This document shows positions 25,002-33,360 of a DNA stretch of 64,000 bases, one piece after another; the first letter of the stretch is position 1; each line of letters starts with the position of its first letter. The notes under the pieces were generated by a model. The model did not search any database. It was not told where the DNA came from and saw only the letters and a program-made list of their open reading frames with translations. The DNA lies in assembly GCF_965196975.1 (NCBI RefSeq), contig NZ_OZ239981.1, positions 558,001-622,000 of the forward strand, written 5' to 3'. Source of the DNA: Endozoicomonas sp965196975. GTDB lineage: Bacteria > Pseudomonadota > Gammaproteobacteria > Pseudomonadales > Endozoicomonadaceae. A program made the translations under genes and the position numbers.

Positions 25002-26024
25002 TTGCGTCAATTTATTGAAGGGTTGCCAAAAGCGGAACTGCATATCCATATTGAAGGTACTCTGGAGCCAGAGCACTGCCTTGAACTGGCCAATAGAAAT
25101 GGAATTGCATTGCAGCATAATACGCCAGAAGCAATTGTTCGGTCTTATGATTTCAATGATTTGCCTTCCTTTCTCTCAGCTTATTATTCGGGCATGCAGG
25201 TCCTGCTGACTGAGCAGGATTTCTACGATCTTACCTGTCGATATTTTCAAAAAGCCGCTTCGGAAGGGGTTGTGTATGCCGAAGTGTTTTTTGATCCTCA
25301 GGCTCACACTTCTCGAGGCGTGGACTTTGAAACGGTGATCTCAGGCATTCACCGTGCTCAGAAAGACGCACGGCAAGAGCTGGGTATCGAGTCAGGACTC
25401 ATCATGTGTTTTCTCCGCGACATGAGCGCTGAAAGTGCCATGGAGCACTTGCACATGAGCTTGCCGTATAAACATTGGATTATTGGGGTTGGACTTGACT
25501 CCGATGAGCGCGACAACCCTCCCTCCAAATTTGCTGAGGTGTTTATTGAGGCCAGAAAACATGGATTTCGGTTGACCATGCATTGTGATGTTAACCAGCA
25601 GGATTCATTGCTTCATATCAGAGAGTGCCTTGATCAGATTGGTGTGGATCGAATTGATCATGGTGTCAATGTGCTTGAAGACGAAGAGCTGTGCCTGGAT
25701 CTGGTGCATCGGGGGATTGGTCTTACCGTCTGTCCGGTTTCTAACCATTACGTGGTGCAATCCTTTACCTCCGATGAGATCAGAAGTCTGATCAGTAAGG
25801 GGGTGAAGGTGACCGTTAACTCTGATGACCCTGCTTACTTTCGAGCTTATATCAACGAAAACTTTCAGGTACTTGCAGAAGAGGGTGACTTTTCTCAACA
25901 GGAAATTGTTCAACTGACAAAAAATGCGTTTGATATCGCCTGGTTGTCAGACGATGTAAAAGCGGTGTACCTGAAGAAACTGGAGAACTACGTTGCCAGC
26001 TTCTCCTCTTCGGTAGTCATTTGA
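25002..26024 (+). CDS. Adenosine/adenine deaminase-family amidohydrolase, paralogue 1
   Basis: About 340 residues of the metal-dependent deaminase fold. Zinc ligands are in LPKAELHIHIEG, MHCD and NSDDPAYF. Segments such as DPQAHTSRGVDFE and GLDSDERDNPPSKF resemble the bacterial adenine deaminase (Aah1/Ade) branch more than classic adenosine deaminase. The usual catalytic HAGE segment is MHCDVNQQDS here, with Asp where Glu is expected. I start at TTG 25002 because GAGG lies nine bases upstream; ATG 24987 is an alternative. It is followed by a paralogue 84 bp away, probably co-transcribed. Confidence 0.8.
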   Translation: MRQFIEGLPKAELHIHIEGTLEPEHCLELANRNGIALQHNTPEAIVRSYDFNDLPSFLSAYYSGMQVLLTEQDFYDLTCRYFQKAASEGVVYAEVFFDPQAHTSRGVDFETVISGIHRAQKDARQELGIESGLIMCFLRDMSAESAMEHLHMSLPYKHWIIGVGLDSDERDNPPSKFAEVFIEARKHGFRLTMHCDVNQQDSLLHIRECLDQIGVDRIDHGVNVLEDEELCLDLVHRGIGLTVCPVSNHYVVQSFTSDEIRSLISKGVKVTVNSDDPAYFRAYINENFQVLAEEGDFSQQEIVQLTKNAFDIAWLSDDVKAVYLKKLENYVASFSSSVVI

Positions 26025-26108
26025 CTTTCTCAGGAATCCTCGAAATGATGACAAAGAGGGTTCTGGCAAACCAGAGCTGATAAGAAACACAACGGTGCGG
26101 GGCTGATT

Positions 26109-27119
26109 ATGACGATGACTTCAGAGTGGTTATCTGTGCTGCCAAAAGCTGAGCTGCACATGCACATTGATGGTAGTCTGCAGGCAGAACGTATGCTGCA
26201 GCTGGCGAAGAAAAATGGGATTGATTTGCCCTATAGCACCGTTGAGGATGTTAAAGCTGCCTATCAGTTTGAGGACTTGCAGAGTTTTCTGGACCTGTAC
26301 TACCTGGGAGCTTCCGTCCTAAGGGAAGAAGATGACTTCTACCATTTGATGATGGACTACCTGGTTAAGTGTCAGGAAGACAATATTGTCCACACAGAAA
26401 TCATGGTTGAACCCCAAACCTATCTGGCAAATGGCATCGACTTTGATGTGTTTATGTCAGGCTTTAAAAGAGCTATTGCGGATGCCAAGTCACAATGGGG
26501 TATCAGTGTTTTATTGATTCTCAGTTTGCTTAAGCATACGACGGAAGATGAGTGTATTGCTGTTTTGAACATGGCAGATGACTATTCGGATGACTTCGTT
26601 GCCCTGGGAATGGCCAGCACGGAGATAGGTAATCCGCCGGAAAAATTTCAACGGCTTTATGAACTGGGTAAAGGCAGAGGGTATAACCTGCAGACGCATT
26701 CTGGAGAGGAGGGGTCAGCTGATCTTATCTGGGGCAGTTTGGAGACTATGCAGGCTATGCGTATCGATCACGGTGTCCGCTGTACGGATGATCCTCAGCT
26801 GGTTGAGCATTTGAAAAAACATCAGATTCCTTTAACGGTCTGCCCTCTTTCCAATGTCCGTCTTCGGGTTTTCGATAAAATTGAAGACCACAACATTATT
26901 GATCTACTAAAAGAAGAGGTTCTGGTCACTGTAAACTCAGATGATCCTGCGTATTTCGGCGGATTTCTGAGCGATAATTACCATGCGCTGATCGATGCTT
27001 TTGATCTTGATAAAACTGATGTACTTGCCCTGGTGAAAAATGGATTTCGAGCCAGTTATTTGCCTGAAAGCCATATTAAGGCATTTGTGAATGAATTGGA
27101 CGGAATGCTGGGTGGTTGA
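26109..27119 (+). CDS. Adenosine/adenine deaminase-family amidohydrolase, paralogue 2
   Basis: A 336-residue paralogue of the preceding gene with LPKAELHMHIDG, THSGEEG (retaining the catalytic glutamate), RIDHGVRC, CPLSNVRLRVF and NSDDPAYFGG. The EEG and LSNVRLRVF segments are typical of bacterial adenine deaminases. It probably deaminates adenine or a related purine, feeding salvage. ATG 26109 and ATG 26115 are both possible starts. A palindromic repeat and a terminator follow. Confidence 0.85.
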   Translation: MTMTSEWLSVLPKAELHMHIDGSLQAERMLQLAKKNGIDLPYSTVEDVKAAYQFEDLQSFLDLYYLGASVLREEDDFYHLMMDYLVKCQEDNIVHTEIMVEPQTYLANGIDFDVFMSGFKRAIADAKSQWGISVLLILSLLKHTTEDECIAVLNMADDYSDDFVALGMASTEIGNPPEKFQRLYELGKGRGYNLQTHSGEEGSADLIWGSLETMQAMRIDHGVRCTDDPQLVEHLKKHQIPLTVCPLSNVRLRVFDKIEDHNIIDLLKEEVLVTVNSDDPAYFGGFLSDNYHALIDAFDLDKTDVLALVKNGFRASYLPESHIKAFVNELDGMLGG

Positions 27120-27124
27120 TCTAG

Positions 27125-27282
27125 TACCAATTGCATTTTCTAAATCCCTATTGCGCTGTTGATCCGGGCAGAAATTATACGTTAAAGCTCCTCGCCATAG
27201 CTTCGGCTATGACTCGTCACTTTGCCTTGCCTTTCTACCCGGATCACCATGCTCACAACGGGTTTAGAAAATTTAATTGGTA
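27125..27282. repeat. Palindromic repeat element, copy 2 (158 bp)
   Basis: TACCAATTGCATTTTCTAAA (27125 on) is mirrored by TTTAGAAAATTTAATTGGTA (ending 27282). Pairing continues inward through GATCCGGGCAGAAA and its counterpart TTTCTACCCGGATC, to a centre CCATAGC-TTCG-GCTATG. The whole element can fold into one long hairpin. The centre resembles that of copy 1 (11699-11861), so both belong to one family. Confidence 0.75.
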
Positions 27283-27312
27283 TAACTGGTTTGCAACTAA
27301 GGATACAAAAAA

Positions 27313-27337
27313 GCACCTCATAAAGAGGTGCTTTTTT
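27313..27337. terminator. Bidirectional rho-independent terminator
   Basis: GCACCTC (27313-27319) pairs with GAGGTGC (27325-27331), with T6 after it on the plus strand and A6 before it. It can end both the deaminase transcript and the convergent peroxidase transcript. Confidence 0.93.
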
Positions 27338-27341
27338 ATGA

Positions 27342-28268
27342 TTATCGATTTTCTTTAAGAAACTCAATGGAGGGAGCAAAGAAAGCGCAGCCGGTGACTG
27401 CGGTGGAGAAGTTCATCAGATGATCATAATGGCCATGAGCATCGGCTTTAATCATCGCTTTCAGCATCAGGTTAAAATGTTTAGGGGTTTTTCCATAGGC
27501 AATAAAGAACAGACCTGATTCCCTGGCATCTCCATAAGGCATGCTATGGCGAAGAATCTCCATGCTTTTGCCCTGTTCATCTTTCAGATTGACCCGTTTG
27601 ATATGGGCTATGGGTGCCTTCTCTTCAGAACTGAACTCAATATTGTCTTCTTTAGTACGGCCAATAATGGTTTCCTGATCTTTCAGCGGACACTGTTCCC
27701 ACTCTTTCAAATGATGAACATAACGCTGGGTGTGGATATAACTTCCACCGGCAAATGAGCTGTCTTCCTCGCCAACAATAGCAACCGCGGCACGGTTATC
27801 ACCTTCCGGGTTTTCAGTACCGTCCACAAAACCGGTGAGATCGCGGCTGTCGAGATATCGGAAGCCACTGACGTCTTCCTGAACTTGCACAGTGCTGCCA
27901 AGCTGGCGAAGCAACTGGCTCATCAGAATGTAATTCACATCCTTGCGGTCAGAGCGAATGTGCAGCAACAGGTCACCGGCTGTTGCCGGTGCTTCGCGGT
28001 CACCATCTTTGACGGCCATAAAAGGACGCAGTGCAGCAGGTTTTCTGGTCGAATACAGCTGTTCCCAGACGTCACTGCCAATACTGATGGTTGAGCTGAG
28101 TCTGGCATCTGGATACTGACTGGAAAGGCTTTGGGTTAATTCAGGAATGCCCGATAGCGTCTGGCGGATGTGCGACAGACTGCCACTGGCATTTTCTTTG
28201 ATCGTTAGTACCAAAAATTGAGCGTCGGAATTGGCATCCGGGGTGATGCCGGACTGAGGCGTTGGCAT
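27342..28268 (-). CDS. Dye-decolorizing (DyP-type) haem peroxidase, YfeX-like
   Basis: A 308-residue DyP-type peroxidase close to YfeX. The motif GFVDGTENP contains the catalytic aspartate of the GxxDG signature; the haem-ligand histidine lies downstream in the H-rich RYVHHLKEWE or RVNLKDE region. It uses hydrogen peroxide to oxidise organic substrates and has no signal peptide, fitting a cytoplasmic enzyme. ATG 28268 (MPTPQSGITPD) fits the family N-terminus and has AAGG upstream; an in-frame ATG at 28310 is less likely. Confidence 0.9.
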   Translation of the reverse strand: MPTPQSGITPDANSDAQFLVLTIKENASGSLSHIRQTLSGIPELTQSLSSQYPDARLSSTISIGSDVWEQLYSTRKPAALRPFMAVKDGDREAPATAGDLLLHIRSDRKDVNYILMSQLLRQLGSTVQVQEDVSGFRYLDSRDLTGFVDGTENPEGDNRAAVAIVGEEDSSFAGGSYIHTQRYVHHLKEWEQCPLKDQETIIGRTKEDNIEFSSEEKAPIAHIKRVNLKDEQGKSMEILRHSMPYGDARESGLFFIAYGKTPKHFNLMLKAMIKADAHGHYDHLMNFSTAVTGCAFFAPSIEFLKENR

Positions 28269-28665
28269 GGTCTTAAACCTTGAAAGTCTATGAATTGAGT
28301 TGTCCGTCACATTTGTGAGCCGTTATGGCCGTCTTTTTGTTAAGCCAGTTTCCAGCGAATAACTGCTTTTGTAGACTGCCTCTCAACCTTGCACTGCAAG
28401 GGCGGTCAGACAATGCATCAAATAATGCCGGTGGGTGTTCAGGGGGGACACAGATCTAATTGTGAGCAACCCTGCTGCTCTGGAAGCTTTTGTTGATCCA
28501 AGTGAGCCTTCACCGGTTTTGATGGATTGATCATTATACTACCACTACTGAGTCCTTATTACTGTCAGGGATCAATGCAGTCTTTTTTTGTATTAATAAG
28601 CATAAATCCAAACATTAATGGCTGACCAGTAGGTGATTACAGCAGAAGTCCAAGGAGTGCTGTAA
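28269..28665. other. Intergenic region between peroxidase and secreted-protein gene
   Basis: About 400 bp of divergent promoter region. No gene, repeat or RNA was recognised. Confidence 0.5.
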
Positions 28666-30099
28666 ATGAAATTGATCCCTACCACGGTTCTCGCGTTGGC
28701 GTTGTCGTCGATTACGGCAGCCCAGGCCGGTTTAATGGGGCCTCGCCCACCCGTCAATTTGTCAATGGGGCTTGATGGTGCTGCTGCTATGCACAGTGAC
28801 TCCGCCGCTTCGGATACAACCTATCTCTCCGGACCGGGTGGCGAAGGCTTTAAAACGGAATTTGCTTTTCTTAATGGTGTTTGTTCTACGGTGCTGGTGC
28901 GCAGAGATGGCAATCCGCTGGTAGTGTGCAGTGACTTTGGTGATCAGTCACCCATGATATATCTGCTGGATCAGAATACCAGTGCGGTTATGGCTCAGAT
29001 GCGGGTTGAACTGGGCTCTACCATGGGTGGAATTTATGCTTACCTGGATCACAGGGACCGTGTTGTGATTGCTGATGGGGCTGATGCTCTGTTATGGGTT
29101 GAAGCAAAGCAGAAGGATGGTCAGTGGCACCTGGAAAAGCAGAAACGGGTTAACTTATCCCGAGCGGTGCCAAAAGGGGAGTACATTAATGCGCTGAACC
29201 CTGATGCTGAGGGTGGTGTCTGGTTTGTGACCGATCAGGCGATGGTGGGGCGCTATGATCCTGAAGAAAAAGAGACGGTTAACTTGCGTTTAGGCAAGGG
29301 TGAAACCGTACACAACTCTTTTGCCAATTCTGGTGATGGTAAAGCGGCTATCGCGACCGACCGGGCGTTGTACCTGCTTGAATATGACGATGATGAGATT
29401 GAAGTAGTATGGCGTGAGGAATATGACTCTGGCTCCCATCGAAAGCCTGGAAAACTTTCCCATGGAACAGGATCCAGCCCCACCTTTTTTGGTCCAGTGT
29501 CGGGTACAGAGTTCCTGACGATTGCGGACAATGCCGATGATGGTGAGCAGCTGTTGATCTTTGATACCGGGGTCAAAGGTAAGCGTGATCCCCTGGTTTG
29601 TGAGGTTAATCTGCCCGTTGCTGAAGGTGTCTTTGCCAGTGAGAACTCACCGATTGGTCTTGGGCGCACTGCTATTGTCTCTTCAACGTATGGTTATCCG
29701 TACCCTATTGATGACACTTTGCCACCTTCAGTACCTTCTTCAGCACCCATGGTGGGCGGCATGTTCCGGGTCGATATCAGTGAAGACTATAAGCCGGGTA
29801 AAGGTGTTGAGGAAAGTAATCCATCTGTTTGCAGCATTGCTTGGGAAAACCCTGTTCACTCTTCTGCGGTACCTAAACTTTCCGTATCAGACCAGCTGAT
29901 TTATACCGTCGAGCGAAAGGGGGATGATTACTCTTTTATGGCTATTGATTTTCATACGGGTGATACAGGTGCTTCTCAGCCAGTGGGCAACGGTCAGATA
30001 TTTAATACATTGCAACTGGCAGGTAATGCAGGTTTTAGACAAGCCTACTGGCAGGGAACTACTGGAGGAGTACTTAAGGTGGGTGCTCTCTCAATTTGA
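28666..30099 (+). CDS. Secreted protein of unknown function; C-terminus altered by ISKra4 insertion
   Basis: A 477-residue protein with a clear signal peptide (cleavage after ITAAQA). The rest consists of repeated short beta-strand-like segments (for example GGIYAYLDHRDRVVIADG and GGVWFVTDQAMVGRYDP), suggesting a beta-propeller-like fold; no family could be named. AAGGAG lies upstream of the ATG. The ISKra4 copy at 30081 entered codons at the extreme C-terminus. Removing it would give ...LKVSPH and a stop instead of ...LKVGALSI, so the protein is probably still functional. Confidence 0.75.
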   Translation: MKLIPTTVLALALSSITAAQAGLMGPRPPVNLSMGLDGAAAMHSDSAASDTTYLSGPGGEGFKTEFAFLNGVCSTVLVRRDGNPLVVCSDFGDQSPMIYLLDQNTSAVMAQMRVELGSTMGGIYAYLDHRDRVVIADGADALLWVEAKQKDGQWHLEKQKRVNLSRAVPKGEYINALNPDAEGGVWFVTDQAMVGRYDPEEKETVNLRLGKGETVHNSFANSGDGKAAIATDRALYLLEYDDDEIEVVWREEYDSGSHRKPGKLSHGTGSSPTFFGPVSGTEFLTIADNADDGEQLLIFDTGVKGKRDPLVCEVNLPVAEGVFASENSPIGLGRTAIVSSTYGYPYPIDDTLPPSVPSSAPMVGGMFRVDISEDYKPGKGVEESNPSVCSIAWENPVHSSAVPKLSVSDQLIYTVERKGDDYSFMAIDFHTGDTGASQPVGNGQIFNTLQLAGNAGFRQAYWQGTTGGVLKVGALSI

Positions 30100-31471
30100 T
30101 AACTGACTCATAGGTTAGCTTCAACCTTTCCAGTCATGAACTCAGACCAAAGTTGTTCCCAGCGCCCCTTACTCTGGATCAGTGCTCTTGTTGTCAAAAG
30201 CACTTCCGCTCCTGTTGCTTTCCACCTCATTCCAGAACCACATAATCGTTGCTTTACCAGAGTCTTACAAGCCGCTTCAGTAACTCCTGAACCTATTGGC
30301 CAATGGCGTTTAAGCGCCTGATGATAATTCATTAACTGGTGATTGTTTGTAAAATAGCTCACAGCTTTGTAGCGCTTCTCTGTCAGTGCGATTGTCTTTT
30401 TCGGGAGCTCGGCTGATTCAATTTCCTGAAGGATTTTTTTGGCTGCTCCACGCTTGTTTTTCAAACTATGTAGCCTGTCTTCAAGCCACTGGTGTCGCTT
30501 CGCCTTACTGGTTGGAAACAGTGCTTCCGCTGCTCCAGCTAAATATTCAGATGCATGATAAAAATCGAGTATCTGCCCAGAGGTATGTTGTTTCAAATAA
30601 CTCCAGTTTTCTCTAGCCCCGTCAGCTACCCCGATGTATGTGGCATTTGGGTAGAGTCGTTTTAGATCTGCAATCTCCTCGTCGAGCTTGCTCATAAAGC
30701 TTTGTTTACCATACTCTGGCGAACTGGCTGTATATATCGTGTGAAGCCTGTCTCCATCTGCAGAATATAGGCTCAATGTCCCACACATGGCTTCCCTCCA
30801 GCCTTCTTCACAAAGCAGCATGCAGGTTCCATCCAGACCAATGGCTATTGTTTCAACAGGCTCTTTTAGTGGAGGAAGGTGGTAGTGAGTGTCTTGCTGG
30901 TCTTCAATTAATGCACCTACTCTGTCCGATAAATGCTTGATATAAGAATTTGAAAGCGTCCTTTGATGGTTGGTCTCAAAATCTTCTTTTACCGCAGGCG
31001 CTGGCATCTGGCTGTATTTCCAGGCGATAGACTTGGCAAATTTGGGGGTAGCTGAACCAATAATACCGGCACGAAGATCAAGTGCTGCCAGAGTACTGCC
31101 ACCTCTGACACCCTGATATACGGAGCGCTCCAAAGGTATACGACCGTATAAGGTTTCATAGTGCTTAAGAACCTTTCCTTTGTAGTTCCACTTCTGCTGA
31201 TTAACGACGATAGGTTCTTTATTGGGTGATTCAAATAGCCCCAATAACTCTTTTGTTCCAAGCTGCCCGGCTTCATTGAGTGCACGCTGTAAACTATCTT
31301 CAAGATTCAGCATGTTGCCTGAATCTATAGAAACTTCAATTTGCAAAACGATGCTTTTGGTAGAGCTGGAAATAACAGAAGCGGGCATGACAGTTAACTA
31401 TTATGAGTGGTGTTCCCAAAGTAGCTGTGAAAATAGAGCACTATTGTTTCAATCATTCAGAGAGAGCACCC
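30081..31471 (-). mobile_element. ISKra4-type insertion sequence, copy 1 (1391 bp)
   Basis: The ends GGGTGCTCTCTC and GAGAGAGCACCC are 12-bp perfect inverted repeats. The flanks carry an 8-bp duplication, CTTAAGGT (30073-30080 and 31472-31479). It encodes one transposase on the minus strand. It differs from copies 2 and 3 at positions 30744 and 31419 at least, so it is not the immediate sibling of those two. Confidence 0.95.
30108..31388 (-). CDS. ISKra4-type transposase, copy 1
   Basis: A 426-residue DDE-type transposase. GLDGTCMLL gives the first acidic residue, GVADGARENW the second, then DFYHASEYL and the C-terminal GSGVTEAACKTLVKQRLCGSGMRW region with the glutamate, typical of ISKra4-family enzymes. 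The frame is complete, and the proteins of the three copies are identical. Confidence 0.92.
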   Translation of the reverse strand: MPASVISSSTKSIVLQIEVSIDSGNMLNLEDSLQRALNEAGQLGTKELLGLFESPNKEPIVVNQQKWNYKGKVLKHYETLYGRIPLERSVYQGVRGGSTLAALDLRAGIIGSATPKFAKSIAWKYSQMPAPAVKEDFETNHQRTLSNSYIKHLSDRVGALIEDQQDTHYHLPPLKEPVETIAIGLDGTCMLLCEEGWREAMCGTLSLYSADGDRLHTIYTASSPEYGKQSFMSKLDEEIADLKRLYPNATYIGVADGARENWSYLKQHTSGQILDFYHASEYLAGAAEALFPTSKAKRHQWLEDRLHSLKNKRGAAKKILQEIESAELPKKTIALTEKRYKAVSYFTNNHQLMNYHQALKRHWPIGSGVTEAACKTLVKQRLCGSGMRWKATGAEVLLTTRALIQSKGRWEQLWSEFMTGKVEANL

Positions 31472-31479
31472 CTTAAGGT

Positions 31480-31799
31480 TAGCCCCCATTAGTATGCAGA
31501 ATAGTGACTTTTAAAGCCTTCTTAAAGCGAACCTGTTGGCTTTTAATGAGACCAGCAGGTAAATATGGCCTCCTAAAATAAGTCTGAATCATAGGGTTTC
31601 AATTCAATGACCAACCATTCAGATGTTTTTATTATATTTTAGCTGATGTTAGTAAATCAAAAAATCCATAGGGTATGGATGGTTTTTATTTTTTGAAAAC
31701 ACCTCTATAAAGGAGGGGGAATTAATTTCCTGAAGTCTGATTAGATTGACTATGATCTGTTGTTAGTAAATATACTGTTTATTAATTTTGAGGGTGATT
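31480..31799. other. A+T-rich intergenic region after ISKra4 copy 1
   Basis: About 320 bp with no supportable gene. It begins with the last codons of the interrupted secreted-protein gene and then becomes very A+T-rich up to the ribosome-binding site of the RING-like gene. A small CCTC-GGAGG hairpin near 31703-31718 is of unknown meaning. Confidence 0.5.
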
Positions 31800-33224
31800 A
31801 TGCCAAGCGTGTCTGTGCCTTTGGGGGTCGCAAGTTTTAATCAGATGACGACTGAAGGATCAGGAAAATACAAGAAGGATGTGGATAAAAAATGTGTTCA
31901 ATGTCACGAAAATTTTTTCGATATAAGGGGGGTGAATTTACCAGGGAGGTACCTGAGTGGTTTTCCATTTTATAGCGTGGTATTTTCAACGCAATGCGGT
32001 AGGGACAAACTACATCTTATTCATACTAGATGCTTATATGATAAAATAAAGGATTTTGATAGTGAGGCAGAAGTTTTTTGTCAGGAGGAGTTATGCAATA
32101 GAAAAATCGCTAAGTGCAAAGAGATAAAGAAAAACGTGAAATCTTGGATCGACATTGATGAAGGCTATAACTCTGTCCTTCAATTGGTTTTAGAATATAA
32201 AAGAGATGGTAGATTTAATTCTGAGCAGGTAGATGATCTTCAGAGAAAAATTTATGCTATGGGGGGAGTGATTAATGAGGATAGGCATTTAAAAAAGTTG
32301 TATATGGATGCAAACATTTTTCTTGGTGATACCTATCTTGATTTATACCAAAGTGAAGAGGGCGTTGATAGAGCAATCAGTGCATATCAGCAGGCTGTAA
32401 ATTGTTCTGATACTCATGGTGTAGATGCTGAAGAAAGAATGGAAAAAGCAAAAGTGCTTAAAAGTGGGTGGTTGGTCGAAAAAGCACAGAATAATGCAGT
32501 AATATTGCTTGAGGATTGTTTTTCAGCTGTTGAAGCTATTCGTAGGGAGTATCGAGACAATAGCGTAATTGTATGCCATCAAGCGGAGTTGCACTTATTA
32601 AGAGCAAAATTTGCACTGGATGCCTTTGGGGATAGAAGTGGTCGTTTGTCGGTGCTTGAAAGTGCGCACGTATTTTTTGATGAGCTCCCTAGTGAGAGAG
32701 AGAAATTTAAAAAGGCGCTTGAAGCGTTAAGTGAAAAAAAATGTCAGGAGCTGGTATCAATAGCAGAGCAAAGGGTAGGAAATAATCTGAGTAAGTTTTT
32801 TGCTCTATTGGAAAAGCTACGTGCTTATTATCCAAAGAATGGCAATATCTATTCATGCCTGGGAAAAATTGCTAAGCAGCATATGGCTGAAATAGAAGAG
32901 CTCTTAAAGGATCCTGAGGAAATAGATCCTGATGTATTGAAAGAAGCGTTTGATAGCATAGGATTTTGCCGAAAATATGGAGGGAAAGGGCAAACTTTTA
33001 AAAGAAAAGTCCAGGATTTGACCGAGTTATATTTATACCCCCCGAGTGGTAAATTTGATGCTGTTTTGAAAGCGGTGAGGAGGGAACTTCATTCTGTAAG
33101 ACCTGATTCAGGTCAGTTGGTGAAGCTGTGTGCCTGGTTTGATACTATTGAAAAACAGGGGCGTCATGGGCAGAAGAAAGCATTAGAGCGCCTACGGCCT
33201 CGGGTAAATATGCTTTTGAAATAG
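31800..33224 (+). CDS. Protein with N-terminal RING-H2-like zinc-binding region and helical repeats
   Basis: A 474-residue protein without signal peptide. Residues C32, C35, C66, H72, H75, C78, C94 and C99 give C-x2-C ... C-x5-H-x2-H-x2-C ... C-x4-C, close to the eukaryotic RING-H2 cross-brace pattern of E3 ubiquitin ligases (the last pair is wider than usual). The remainder is helical; residues about 165-200 (LGDTYLDLYQSEEGVDRAIS and following) look like a tetratricopeptide-type repeat. GAGGG lies five bases before ATG 31800. It sits in an A+T-rich, IS-dense stretch. A host-directed E3-like role is an inference from the finger pattern; a structural zinc finger is the alternative. Confidence 0.6.
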   Translation: MPSVSVPLGVASFNQMTTEGSGKYKKDVDKKCVQCHENFFDIRGVNLPGRYLSGFPFYSVVFSTQCGRDKLHLIHTRCLYDKIKDFDSEAEVFCQEELCNRKIAKCKEIKKNVKSWIDIDEGYNSVLQLVLEYKRDGRFNSEQVDDLQRKIYAMGGVINEDRHLKKLYMDANIFLGDTYLDLYQSEEGVDRAISAYQQAVNCSDTHGVDAEERMEKAKVLKSGWLVEKAQNNAVILLEDCFSAVEAIRREYRDNSVIVCHQAELHLLRAKFALDAFGDRSGRLSVLESAHVFFDELPSEREKFKKALEALSEKKCQELVSIAEQRVGNNLSKFFALLEKLRAYYPKNGNIYSCLGKIAKQHMAEIEELLKDPEEIDPDVLKEAFDSIGFCRKYGGKGQTFKRKVQDLTELYLYPPSGKFDAVLKAVRRELHSVRPDSGQLVKLCAWFDTIEKQGRHGQKKALERLRPRVNMLLK

Positions 33225-33360
33225 AGAACGATCATTTCTGGCAAGCAGGTATTGCTGGTACCATTTAAAACGATTTGGAGGGAGATATTACTTATTTTTG
33301 TTAATGATGATGCTCTGTACAATACTCCTTTTTAATTAAGGCACAAAAGGAGTTGGTTCT

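Noticed and set aside
30136..30321. Short plus-strand frames inside each ISKra4 copy
   Set aside because: They recur identically because the element is repeated, not because they are conserved genes; they are antisense to the transposase.
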